Shown: positions 1-8,580 of the stretch, piece by piece | Position numbering within the stretch: position 1 is the stretch's first letter | Layout: each line of letters opens with the position of its first letter | Source of the DNA: an uncultured Flavobacteriaceae bacterium | Lineage (GTDB): Bacteria > Bacteroidota > Bacteroidia > Flavobacteriales > Flavobacteriaceae | Assembly (NCBI GenBank): GCA_947495135.1 | Contig: CANLXN010000005.1 | Location: 124,001-188,000, forward strand | Length of the DNA stretch: 64,000 nt | Reading direction: 5' to 3' | Notes under the pieces: generated by a model | Database searches by the model: none | The model's input: the letters and a program-made list of their open reading frames with translations, nothing else | What the model was told of the DNA's origin: nothing | Position numbers and translations under genes: made by a program

Positions 1-1859
1 AAACAGTCAAGAATATTATATCTAAACACTTTGTCCATCGAGATGAAGCCAACCTCATCAAATCTACAGTACGTGAAAAAGGTTCACATAGAATTATTGA
101 TAAAGTTTCTGTAAGACTTAATGACGTTAAAGACCAGTATGAAGCATCATTTGCAAATTTAGGTCTCAATCGTATTCCTATTTCTAGCGATGTCATTAAG
201 GAACATAAAAAACTGCTATCAAGTGGAGTCTGGTGTATTTTAACCTTAGCTTATTACTCTTCAGACGAAAAAGGGACAGTTCCTTGGATAATAGAGAGTA
301 TTAAACCTATTCAAATATCAAATGTTGATTTAGAAGAATATAAAAATGCCAGAGCACAATTTACTACAAATGAGTGGATGGATGTGCTTATGCAATCTAT
401 CGGTCTAAATCCTGATGAATTTACTCAACGCTCTAAACTATTACAATTAACAAGATTGGTACCGTTTGTAGAGAACAATTATAACCTTATTGAATTGGGG
501 CCAAAAGGAACTGGAAAATCACACATCTTTTCAGAACTATCACCACACGGAATGCTTATATCTGGTGGAGAGGTGTCTAAGGCAAAACTATTTGTAAATA
601 ACAGTACAGGAGAAATAGGCTTGGTAGGATATTGGGATGTGGTAGCTTATGATGAATTTGCTGGAAAGACAAAGAAGTCTGACAGAGGCTTAGTAGACAT
701 CCTTAAGAACTATATGGCAAATAAGTTCTTCTCCAGAGGAACACAACAGTATGGAGCTTCAGCTTCAATGGTTTTTGTAGGGAATACTGACCACTCAGTT
801 CCATATATGTTAAAACACAGCGACCTTTTTGAAGCATTACCAAAAGACTATTACGATACTGCTTTTTTAGATAGAATGCACGCTTATCTACCAGGTTGGG
901 AAGTCCTAAAATTGCGCAATGAGATGTTCAGTTCCGACTATGGATTTATAGTTGACTATCTAGCTGAAATTCTAAGAGAATTGCGTAAGGAGGACAGAAC
1001 CAATGAATATTCACAGTTTTTTGAGTTATCCAATTCTATCACGACAAGGGATAAGACAGCTATAGAAAAGACTTTTGCTGGACTTACAAAAGTTATCTAT
1101 CCACAAGGTGGCTTCGATGAAAATGAAGCTAGAGAGCTTTTAGATTTTGCTATAGAAAATCGTAAGCGTGTAAAGCAACAGCTTGAAAAGATGGATGAAA
1201 CATTTTTAGAGCAACCAGTAGACTTTAGCTACACAATCAAAAGTACTGGTGAAGTAGTGAATATAGAAACCTTGGAAATTATAGAAAATGGTGGAGGTAG
1301 CATTGCATTAAATGATGAGGTTGTGAATTCAGATGTATCAGATGACACTAGTGTTAATGTAGCACCTCAACCGAAATCAATTGAACTATCTGGAGGTCAA
1401 AAAATAATACGAGATAATCAGTCAGGTATTTCTTATGACTTACTGTTTGGAGCATATTTAGTGGGAGCTACCGATGTGAAAGTGATTGACCCTTACGTCC
1501 GCCTTCCTTACCAATTAAGAAACTTTATGGAGTTTGCTAAGTTGCTTTCTGAAAAGAAAGACCCAGATGTTGAGGTAAAGCTTCATCTGGTTACGGCAAA
1601 TAATGAAGATTATATAGAGGATGCAAAGGAAGCCTTCAAACAAATGCAGTACTCACTTGAAGGCATTGGAATCATCTTTACCTACGAGTTTGATGATTTT
1701 ATACACGACCGTTCAATCATTTTAGATAATGGTTGGAAGGTAATCTTAGGACGAGGACTAGATATCTGGCAAAAGACAGGTGGATGGTATGATATTAATG
1801 AATACTTGCAAGAAAAACGTTTATGTAAAGCTTGTGAAGTGACTTTTGTGAAGGGATAG
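1..1859 (+). CDS. brxL: BREX system Lon-like protein BrxL, 5' end outside the window
   Basis: The reading frame is open from the first full codon at position 3, so the start lies upstream; an internal ATG at 378 is not the true start. Visible residues match the BrxL N-terminal DNA-binding region, then an AAA+ core with a Walker A GPKGTGKS (about nt 498-521) and a Walker B-like WDVVAYDEF. BrxL is the ATPase of type I BREX phage-defence systems. The last roughly 150 codons form a separate domain resembling the MITD1 C-terminal phospholipase-D-like fold (MIT_C), with the signature HDR...DNGW...GRGLD. A linker rich in Asn, Ser, Asp and Val separates the two parts. The stop is 2 nt before the next gene. 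The other BREX genes would lie to the left, outside the window. Confidence 0.9.
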   Translation, partial: TVKNIISKHFVHRDEANLIKSTVREKGSHRIIDKVSVRLNDVKDQYEASFANLGLNRIPISSDVIKEHKKLLSSGVWCILTLAYYSSDEKGTVPWIIESIKPIQISNVDLEEYKNARAQFTTNEWMDVLMQSIGLNPDEFTQRSKLLQLTRLVPFVENNYNLIELGPKGTGKSHIFSELSPHGMLISGGEVSKAKLFVNNSTGEIGLVGYWDVVAYDEFAGKTKKSDRGLVDILKNYMANKFFSRGTQQYGASASMVFVGNTDHSVPYMLKHSDLFEALPKDYYDTAFLDRMHAYLPGWEVLKLRNEMFSSDYGFIVDYLAEILRELRKEDRTNEYSQFFELSNSITTRDKTAIEKTFAGLTKVIYPQGGFDENEARELLDFAIENRKRVKQQLEKMDETFLEQPVDFSYTIKSTGEVVNIETLEIIENGGGSIALNDEVVNSDVSDDTSVNVAPQPKSIELSGGQKIIRDNQSGISYDLLFGAYLVGATDVKVIDPYVRLPYQLRNFMEFAKLLSEKKDPDVEVKLHLVTANNEDYIEDAKEAFKQMQYSLEGIGIIFTYEFDDFIHDRSIILDNGWKVILGRGLDIWQKTGGWYDINEYLQEKRLCKACEVTFVKG

Positions 1860-1861
1860 AT

Positions 1862-3667
1862 ATGGAAAAATTTTCTATAAAAGCTAAAACTTATACTCTT
1901 AAGTATAATCAATCATCTAAAGAGGACAAAGTACTTAACAATTCTGTAAAATACCTAATACCTGTTTACCAAAGACCTTATTCTTGGAATGAAGAACAAA
2001 TAGATAAATTCATTTCGGACATTTTCAGGTCATTTTATGGTTTTGATGGGACTTCCGTTCCCGAACAAATGTTCATAGGTACAATGCAATTGTCTGGTCA
2101 AAGTAAATTAGAAGATGGTTCTATAATACAGGAAGTGGTTGATGGTCAACAAAGGTTAACTACATTATTAATTTTCTTGAAACTTCTTTCTCAAAAGTAT
2201 AAGGATAATAAGGACTTAAAAGAGTTGAATTTTAATTGGCTCCAAACTAAAGTTAATGGTGGTGAACAACAGAAAAATTTGAGTGAGTTTTTGAGTCTTG
2301 ATTCGCTGTCTGATGTTAAAATCAATTCTTTAAATCCCTATATAAGAAATGCATTTGTAATAAATAATCTGTTAGATGAAGGGATTCCAAATGAAGAAGG
2401 TAAGCTAGATGGATTTGAAATAAACAGATTTGTAAATCACTTATTTTCAAATATTTATTTTGTTGTTATAGAAACAGTTGCAGGTCTATCGAAGACTTTA
2501 CAAATATTCGATGCAATTAATACAACAGGACTGGACTTAAACGGAAGTGATATCTTTAAAATAAGAATGTATGAATATTTAAAAGACAAAAAGAATCAAG
2601 AAGAATCTGCATTTGATGAAATAAACAATTTATATGCAAAGGTTGATGACTATAATAGGGTTAACGAAATAAATATATCATTCTCTGAAATTCTAAGCAT
2701 TTATCAAGATATCCTTATATCAAGATACAATTTACCTACTGTTCTTTATTCTCTTGGCACTACCACTTTTTTTGACCGGTTATTTGATAGTTTATTTAAT
2801 CTAAATCATTGGGAGAATTTTAATAGAATTGATAAGATTGAATTGCTTCTTGCCGATATAGACGATATTATTGAAGCTAGATTTAAATGGGAAAAATTAT
2901 CATATCCAACACTTGAGGATGCCAGTTTGATGTCTTTTATATGGTGGTCAAGATATAGTAGATTTTGGAAAATTGTCATCGTCTTTTTGTTCCGTTTTAA
3001 AGAAAATCCACAAAATGTTTTTCGCTTCATAAACAAACTGAGTAAATTATTTATACTCTACAGTATTTACTTTGACAGGGCAATTAATAACATATATACC
3101 TTCACTTTTAAAGTGATTGATGACATTATCGTTTATAATAAGTCTTGTGATGAGATATTAAAAAGGTTTGATGATAAGATTTTTGACTTAGTTCCCTATT
3201 TCGATAAAAAAGGTGAAGACGTTTTTCTGCTAAAAATCAATCAAAATATCGCTTATAATGCGAAAAAGAAAAATTTAATATGTAGACTCTCAGCTTTATT
3301 GGAGGAGGATTTATATTCAAATGAGAATATAAATCATAGACGAGAGTTACTTTTTCATTCAACTAAATTCCCAAACGACATAGAGCATATACAATCTTTC
3401 AATGATGAGAATATTCAGCAAAGAGAATTAATAAAGAAAGATTGGGGTGAAGACCTTCACTCGATAGGTAATCTTGTTTTACTCGAAAGAAGCATTAATA
3501 GAAGAATAAGTAATAAATCTTATGATGAGAAGGTAAAGGAGTACAGTGATAGTAAGTTTAGTATTGTAAATGGTATAAATGCTCAGTATCCTAAATGGGG
3601 GCTAGAACAAGCGCAGCAGAGAAAGAAAATGGAAATCCTTAAAATTAAAAACTATCTCTTTAATTAG
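1862..3667 (+). CDS. GmrSD-like DUF262/DUF1524 modification-dependent nuclease
   Basis: 601 residues, a single-chain GmrS-GmrD arrangement. The N-terminal DUF262 (ParB/Srx-like NTPase) shows QRPYSW at residues 37-42 and DGQQRLTT at 94-101. The C-terminal DUF1524 HNH-type nuclease region shows DIEHI followed by IGNLVLL and an N...SNKSYDEK tail. The family cuts phage DNA carrying modified, often glucosylated, bases and so belongs to type IV restriction. It starts 2 nt after brxL stops and is followed 3 nt later by a GIY-YIG gene, so the three genes are probably one transcript. The middle of the protein, about 250-480, is poorly conserved and probably helical. The exact target cannot be told from sequence. 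Confidence 0.85.
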   Translation: MEKFSIKAKTYTLKYNQSSKEDKVLNNSVKYLIPVYQRPYSWNEEQIDKFISDIFRSFYGFDGTSVPEQMFIGTMQLSGQSKLEDGSIIQEVVDGQQRLTTLLIFLKLLSQKYKDNKDLKELNFNWLQTKVNGGEQQKNLSEFLSLDSLSDVKINSLNPYIRNAFVINNLLDEGIPNEEGKLDGFEINRFVNHLFSNIYFVVIETVAGLSKTLQIFDAINTTGLDLNGSDIFKIRMYEYLKDKKNQEESAFDEINNLYAKVDDYNRVNEINISFSEILSIYQDILISRYNLPTVLYSLGTTTFFDRLFDSLFNLNHWENFNRIDKIELLLADIDDIIEARFKWEKLSYPTLEDASLMSFIWWSRYSRFWKIVIVFLFRFKENPQNVFRFINKLSKLFILYSIYFDRAINNIYTFTFKVIDDIIVYNKSCDEILKRFDDKIFDLVPYFDKKGEDVFLLKINQNIAYNAKKKNLICRLSALLEEDLYSNENINHRRELLFHSTKFPNDIEHIQSFNDENIQQRELIKKDWGEDLHSIGNLVLLERSINRRISNKSYDEKVKEYSDSKFSIVNGINAQYPKWGLEQAQQRKKMEILKIKNYLFN

Positions 3668-3670
3668 ACT

Positions 3671-4306
3671 ATGGCAGTGTCAATTACAAAATTGTTTGAA
3701 GAGTTTGGGCTTGAATATGAAGGTGCATTCAACTGGAATCACCCTTTAAAAGCAAATTATAATGGAGTTTATGTGCTTGCCCTAACATCCAATCCAAATG
3801 ATGAACAACCTCATCAATATAGTTTTGAGATTTGTGATGATACTTTTGGTTATTGGATTAATCAAGCAAAAGAGTTACAAATAGACGGAGAAAAGGTTAC
3901 AAATAAGAAACAAGTAGAGGAATACTTAATGCAGTTTTGGAATCCAAATGAAAATATCCTTTACATTGGCGAATCATCATCTATAACCAACCCGCTACAA
4001 AAGAGAGTTAAACAATTCTACACGCATAAAGTTGGTCAAAAAGGGCCTCATACTGGAGGATACTGGTTAAAATTACTGAGCTGTTTAAACAATGTATCTG
4101 TTTACTTTGCACAAGCCCGAAACCCCAGAGAAGTTGAGTTTAAAATGCTAATGAAGTTCGTAGAGCTATCCACTGGAAAATCATTTTATGAAATTGAAAA
4201 TTTTGCAAACCATTTGCCCTTCGCAAATGTAAAAATTGATGTTTCAAAGAAACACTCATTAACTAAACACACTAATAGAAATAAAAGAGTAAAAATTACG
4301 AAATAA
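3671..4306 (+). CDS. Divergent GIY-YIG-type nuclease partner of the DUF262 protein
   Basis: 211 residues. GVYVL at residues 32-36 and ILYIG at 96-100 correspond to the GIY and YIG strands. LQKRVKQFYTHK at 109-120 carries the Arg expected on the following helix (R112). The insert between GVY and YIG, about 60 residues, is much longer than the canonical 10 or so, so this is a divergent member. The catalytic Glu and Asn near the C-terminus cannot be assigned with certainty. It starts 3 nt after the GmrSD-like gene, which suggests co-translation and a shared restriction function. It could also be a DNA-binding version without nuclease activity. Confidence 0.6.
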   Translation: MAVSITKLFEEFGLEYEGAFNWNHPLKANYNGVYVLALTSNPNDEQPHQYSFEICDDTFGYWINQAKELQIDGEKVTNKKQVEEYLMQFWNPNENILYIGESSSITNPLQKRVKQFYTHKVGQKGPHTGGYWLKLLSCLNNVSVYFAQARNPREVEFKMLMKFVELSTGKSFYEIENFANHLPFANVKIDVSKKHSLTKHTNRNKRVKITK

Positions 4307-4310
4307 AATA

Positions 4311-4352
4311 TTTATAACAAATCGCTAACTAATGTTTGCATTTTGTTATAAA
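4311..4352. repeat. 11-bp perfect inverted repeat ahead of the recombinase pair
   Basis: TTTATAACAAA at 4311-4321 and TTTGTTATAAA at 4342-4352, separated by 20 bp. It lies in the only sizeable gap between the GIY-YIG gene and the 99-residue gene. The right arm abuts a possible promoter, TTTTG at 4341 and a TTATTTG-like -7 near 4361. It may be an operator, a weak terminator or a recombinase binding site; sequence alone does not decide. Confidence 0.6.
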
Positions 4353-4401
4353 AACCTGGTTATTTGTACTTTACAATATTTGAAAGGCAAAAATCAGAAT
4401 T

Positions 4402-4701
4402 ATGGAAATCGCAAAAATTATTTTAGGACAAATTAAATATCTAGACAAAATGGCACTTATGGCTTGGGGAGCTAGAAACTTTGTAGCATTACCTAAGTCA
4501 AAAGAATCTCAAGGTGGTTTACGATTTAAAGTAAATGGTCTTAAGCATCAAGGTTGGGTTACTGTAGAACTTACATATTTAGATGAGTACACGGTAACTT
4601 TTATTAATGAAGATGTTGAGGTGGTGAAAGTTCGTCACGGTGTTTATTGTGATATGCTTGTAGATGTTATAGACTACATTGAGGGTAAAGAAGCAGCTTA
4701 A
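4402..4701 (+). CDS. Small protein of unknown function, coupled to serine recombinase
   Basis: 99 residues, not recognised as a named family. The central part (FKVNGLKHQGWVTVELTYLDEYTVTFI) looks like a small beta-sheet, followed by a helical C-terminus (CDMLVDVIDYIEG). No signal peptide and no membrane segment. Its TAA stop overlaps the ATG of the downstream recombinase by one base (TAATG), which points to translational coupling. The pair sits as a unit inside the defence island behind an inverted repeat. It may be an accessory or regulatory protein for the recombinase; that is inference from position only. Confidence 0.75.
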   Translation: MEIAKIILGQIKYLDKMALMAWGARNFVALPKSKESQGGLRFKVNGLKHQGWVTVELTYLDEYTVTFINEDVEVVKVRHGVYCDMLVDVIDYIEGKEAA

Positions 4702-5420
4702 TGAAACAGTTCGTAGCATATTACAGAGTTAGCACTCATAAGCAGGGGAAATCTGGGCTTGGTCTTCAAGCTCAGAAAAATGCCGTGGCTAATCATACAG
4801 GTAATAAAGGTTCTATTATTGGTGAGTTTACTGAAGTAGAAACAGGAACCCGTAAAAAGAAGCGTAAAGAAATTTACAAAGCTATTGAGTTAGCTAAAAA
4901 AGAAAAAGCTACTCTAGTTGTTGCCAAGTTAGATAGACTTTCAAGAGATGTAGAATTCACCTCAGCATTATTTAATGGAGGTATTGATTTTGTTTGTTGT
5001 GATAATCCAGAAGCTAATAAACTTACTATCCAATTACTATCGGTGATTGCGGAACACGAAGCTTCTGTAATCTCTACAAGAATTAAAGATGCTCTAAGGG
5101 TTAAGAAAGAAAAAATTGCCAGAGGTGACTACACTAATAAGGATGGTTCTCAGATGAAAATGATAGATGGTAAAGTTCGTTTAGGTAACCCGAACGGTTT
5201 TGGTGAGTTCCAAAAACTAGGAGTTGAGAAGATTAAGGAAAACGCCAGAACGAATAAAGCAAACATTCAAGCCAAAGATATTATCTGTTCAGCTCGTAAA
5301 GAAGGCTTAACCTTCCAGCAAATAGCAGATAAACTAAATAAATTACAATATACCACTAGAACAGGAAAGCAGTTTCACGCTATACAGGTGCAGCGTTTGT
5401 TTAAACTCTGCGAAGGTTGA
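4701..5420 (+). CDS. Serine recombinase (resolvase/invertase family)
   Basis: 239 residues. The N-terminal catalytic domain has YYRVST with the nucleophile Ser at residue 11, and VAKLDRLSRD further on with the conserved Asp and Arg residues. AEHEASVISTRIKDAL leads into the long E helix. The C-terminus (KEGLTFQQIADKLN...GKQFHAIQVQRLF) is a helix-turn-helix of Hin/resolvase type. The length suits a small serine recombinase rather than a large phage integrase. A partner site is not obvious beyond the inverted repeat at 4311-4352. It may invert or resolve DNA within the island, for example upstream BREX genes outside the window, but this is not shown here. Confidence 0.88.
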   Translation: MKQFVAYYRVSTHKQGKSGLGLQAQKNAVANHTGNKGSIIGEFTEVETGTRKKKRKEIYKAIELAKKEKATLVVAKLDRLSRDVEFTSALFNGGIDFVCCDNPEANKLTIQLLSVIAEHEASVISTRIKDALRVKKEKIARGDYTNKDGSQMKMIDGKVRLGNPNGFGEFQKLGVEKIKENARTNKANIQAKDIICSARKEGLTFQQIADKLNKLQYTTRTGKQFHAIQVQRLFKLCEG

Positions 5421-5516
5421 GGTGAAAGCCCAATAAAAAAATCTAAAATTTGGACTGAGAAATTGATTTTCTAGTGAAGAATGTTATTGTCTTAAAAATT
5501 TAAAATTCTATAGATA

Positions 5517-7385
5517 TTGAAAGAAACACTTAAAATAAATCCTAAATTTTTCTGTATAATTAATAAGGAGAAGCCAGTTCTAGCTGGAGTTGTCCTAAGT
5601 TATCTTGACCACTCGATTGGTTATATACCAACTTTTGAATTCCCTTTCGTGTCCTGTGAAGATTTTGAAAACGATAATAGTGATAATTTAGAAAGTGAGC
5701 ATCAACCAACTTGGGCAAGGGCTAGAAAACTAAATATCAAAGTTGGTAATGCAATTAGGAAATTGGGAGGATGCGAATATTTGATTTTGGCAGGACTGAA
5801 TAATAAACAGAAAAGCTACTTAAAATTTTCAGCAAACTACAACATAATAGATATCGATGACCTCAGTAATGTCGATATATTTTTAAATGGTATCGTACCA
5901 AAAAAGGGAAGGCTACTCTGCAAGGAGTCATCTGTAATTGATTATTTGCCATATGCTCTCAAAGAAAATTTATACCTGTCAATAGATAATAATTCTGATG
6001 ATATAACTTATCCTTTTACAAACTTACCAAGACTTGTAGTTATAGAGAAAAACAATAAAGTTTCCAGTGTGATAGGTGTGCTCTACGCAAACTTGATTGG
6101 AGCAAATGTTGAAATGATTGACTCTAAAGGTTTGAGTGCTTATGAATTTAAAGATTTAATTGAGAATTGGAGAAACGATGAACCAAATAGTTATAATAAT
6201 TTAAGTGCAGCTATATATCCATTTATTGAGAACATAGAGTTTGATTCTAGAGAGTTTGTAACGTTTTTTACCGATGGTGTGCCCTATTCTTTAATTCTCG
6301 AAAACGTTGTTCCTATTTCACACGTGCACCTTAGAATAAATCCCGATTTTTTTATTTTTAATAATATATACTTTGAAACGTTTTCCGAATCTTACTCTGC
6401 TCTAGTTTTTTCACCTGAAGAATTTGAAGATGAAGAAACAGACGAAGTAATCAAAAAATTAGAAAAGAGCAATCTTTATGTTAAATCCCTTATCAATTCG
6501 GAGGCCACATTTTATAACCTTGACAATCACGTGCAACATCATCCTTATTCTTTACTACATATTTGCAGTCACGGTGGTGAAGTAAGAGGTACAAGAGTGG
6601 TCGAGACTATTCAGGACCGAGAAGGAGTGATACACAAATTGGAATACGATGAGGTGTTTTCTTTTGGATTAAATCCACACGAAGATTCCCATATCGTCTC
6701 AACGAAAAGGTATCCGCGTAAACTAAACGGATTTCATTGGGGTGGTAAAGAGCTAAACAGTGCTAATTATCCATCCTATGTCTTTGCAGATGTACGCCTA
6801 AAGATGGGAATAGAAGGTGAAATTATAAGCTCGACACCTATTGTTGTACCAGGTTCTAGTAACATAAAATGTTTTGATACTAATTATCCAGCGATGTTCC
6901 ATTTTCTTGCTGCATCTCATTCCCCTATTATCTTCAATAATACTTGCTGGTCTTGGTCTGATATAGCAGATTCATTTATTGGAGTTGGTGCCAGAGGGTA
7001 TATTGGGACTTTATGGGACATAGATAATCGTGTTGCCTTAAAATCGGCAGAAATATTTTACGACAACATTTTTGATTCAACTGTGTTACAAGCGTTGAAC
7101 AAATCAAAGTTCGTGACACAAAATTCTAATAATAAAGATATTTATATTTTTTGGGGACTACATTTTAGTTCTTTGGTTAAAGGACCGTCAATGGAGTTCA
7201 GTAGAAAAGTGGTTTTAAGTAAATTGTTAGAGTCAATTAGCAGATGGAGTGATAAGTTAAAGGTCACGAAAAACACTAAAAGTTCAAAGACAATACTTGA
7301 GATAATTAAATGGATTGAAAGGACGATGAAAAAAGATTTTGAATCCGAGTTAAAAGAATATTCAACGAAAAAGGATGAAAATTAA
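5517..7385 (+). CDS. CHAT-domain cysteine protease of a putative defence pair
   Basis: 622 residues, starting at TTG because an in-frame TAG lies 6 nt upstream and no early ATG exists. The C-terminal half is a CHAT (caspase HetF associated with TPRs) protease: LLHICSHGG provides the catalytic His (H352) and FNNTCWSW the catalytic Cys (C477). These are followed by GVGARGYIGTLWDIDNRVALKSAEIFYDN, the diagnostic CHAT tail. The His-Cys distance, 125 residues, is longer than usual because of an insert at about 365-450. Residues 1-250 form an alpha/beta region I do not recognise; there are no obvious TPRs. It ends 3 nt before the next gene, so the two are almost certainly co-expressed. Confidence 0.85.
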   Translation: MKETLKINPKFFCIINKEKPVLAGVVLSYLDHSIGYIPTFEFPFVSCEDFENDNSDNLESEHQPTWARARKLNIKVGNAIRKLGGCEYLILAGLNNKQKSYLKFSANYNIIDIDDLSNVDIFLNGIVPKKGRLLCKESSVIDYLPYALKENLYLSIDNNSDDITYPFTNLPRLVVIEKNNKVSSVIGVLYANLIGANVEMIDSKGLSAYEFKDLIENWRNDEPNSYNNLSAAIYPFIENIEFDSREFVTFFTDGVPYSLILENVVPISHVHLRINPDFFIFNNIYFETFSESYSALVFSPEEFEDEETDEVIKKLEKSNLYVKSLINSEATFYNLDNHVQHHPYSLLHICSHGGEVRGTRVVETIQDREGVIHKLEYDEVFSFGLNPHEDSHIVSTKRYPRKLNGFHWGGKELNSANYPSYVFADVRLKMGIEGEIISSTPIVVPGSSNIKCFDTNYPAMFHFLAASHSPIIFNNTCWSWSDIADSFIGVGARGYIGTLWDIDNRVALKSAEIFYDNIFDSTVLQALNKSKFVTQNSNNKDIYIFWGLHFSSLVKGPSMEFSRKVVLSKLLESISRWSDKLKVTKNTKSSKTILEIIKWIERTMKKDFESELKEYSTKKDEN

Positions 7386-7388
7386 AAT

Positions 7389-8135
7389 ATGAATAATGAA
7401 TTCGACTTAAATAAAATTGAGTTGTATGAAATCCTTAAAGAAAAAGGAATAACTCATTTATACCACGCAAATACAGTAAGTACTTCGATTACGTTCCTAA
7501 ACAATTCAAATTTACTGTCAAGAGAGTCTGTTGAGAGGAATGGTTTGTTTCAAACTAGTCAATTTACTGACAGTAAAGATAAGAAGTATGGAATATACGA
7601 CGATATATTTCTTGATTTTATAGATATCCACAACATATGGAAAAAGCATAACTTCTATGGGCCTTTCCTTTTCGTTTTGGATGTTGAAATATTAAAATCA
7701 GATTTAATAAAAACATTGCGGATTACTAAGAAAAACCCGTCTAATTGGTTAGAGACTGAATCTGAAAAAGATTGGTATTATTCAGATTTAACCGAGTTCG
7801 AAGGAGAGTATAATAAAGCCAATAAGCGTAAAAATATAGGCTCAATGATTATACTTAAGGATATTGATGGTAAGTTACCGTTAAGACCTTACTTGAAGAA
7901 GTTCATTTTTGATAATCCAAATTTGACGCTTAATATAAATGGAGAAAAAAAGTATTTAGCTACTCTGTTAAGTTCTAGATTGTATGAAATCGTGAATGAA
8001 AATGGTTTTTCTGATGTAGAAAGAGTATTAAGACATAAACATAGCATTTTTCAATGTCGGTGTTGGATAGAGTACAATGCTATGCAAATGTTCCGATTTA
8101 AGAATTTAAAAAGACTCTTTCACCCAAATCCATAA
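7389..8135 (+). CDS. Putative ADP-ribosyltransferase-like partner of the CHAT protease
   Basis: 248 residues, no signal peptide or membrane segment. The start GITHLYHANTVSTSITFLNNSNLLSR resembles the opening of ADP-ribosyltransferase folds of DarT/DUF4433 type, in which a His (H26) precedes a short helix and a GL.S-like turn. A central block DDIFLDFIDIH and GPFLFVLDVEIL follows. A C-terminal Glu in CRCWIEYNAM (E228) could be the catalytic Glu. This assignment is from general pattern only and is weak. No macrodomain antitoxin (DarG) is present. Tight coupling to the CHAT gene suggests it is the protease's substrate or effector. Confidence 0.55.
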   Translation: MNNEFDLNKIELYEILKEKGITHLYHANTVSTSITFLNNSNLLSRESVERNGLFQTSQFTDSKDKKYGIYDDIFLDFIDIHNIWKKHNFYGPFLFVLDVEILKSDLIKTLRITKKNPSNWLETESEKDWYYSDLTEFEGEYNKANKRKNIGSMIILKDIDGKLPLRPYLKKFIFDNPNLTLNINGEKKYLATLLSSRLYEIVNENGFSDVERVLRHKHSIFQCRCWIEYNAMQMFRFKNLKRLFHPNP

Positions 8136-8580
8136 TCAAAAATAAATACTATTTCAAATGTTTTGTTAGTGAAAACACTTTTAAAATATCTTCAATTAAT
8201 TGGTTAGATATTACAATTTTACTCGCTACTAGAAAAATCAAGCCTTTACAGAAATGTAGAGGCTTTTTTTGTTCATTACCTGTTGGAGGCATTCACAGGT
8301 TCGTCCCTATAAACACCGAGAACAGTTCCCGCTACTAGAGAATAAAACCTTTATAGTAAACTGAGGTGCTTGTATTCTAATTGGTACGGAATAACACTAA
8401 TTTCCTTCTGTTACTGGTGTTTGACATTATTTGATAGAATGTGTAAAAACCTAACATTTCACATAAAAACCCTTTAATCTAGTAGCTGTAAGAACGCTAT
8501 TAAATCTTAGATGCGTTCAAGTTTTAGTGGATTATGTAAATAACACTTTTCTATATATCTTTATTCAAAATACAGCATCT
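8136..8580. other. Gene-free junction between defence island and carboxylase operon
   Basis: 445 bp without a supported gene. It holds the terminator at 8241-8270 and a 10-bp direct repeat CGCTACTAGA at 8224-8233 and 8330-8339. Similarity between the two copies continues more loosely for about 17 bp. This may mark the island's attachment or edge; no tRNA was found. A GTG-initiated extension of the next gene to 8527 is possible but unlikely. Confidence 0.5.
8241..8270 (+). terminator. Rho-independent terminator at the end of the defence island
   Basis: AGCCTTTACA at 8241-8250, loop GAAA, TGTAGAGGCT at 8255-8264, one T-G wobble pair, then a run of T to 8270. It lies about 105 nt after the CHAT-partner gene and would end the island transcript. 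Confidence 0.85.

Noticed and set aside
7389-8135. Full DarTG toxin-antitoxin system
   Set aside because: No macrodomain antitoxin is present and the ART similarity is weak; the neighbour is a CHAT protease instead.
8241-8345. tRNA remnant at the island edge
   Set aside because: GGTTCGTCCC near 8298 resembles a T-loop, but no acceptor or anticodon stem can be built around it.
8527-8580. GTG-initiated 18-codon extension of the biotin carrier gene
   Set aside because: The extra residues are hydrophobic and unlike the family start; ATG 8581 begins a normal carrier protein.
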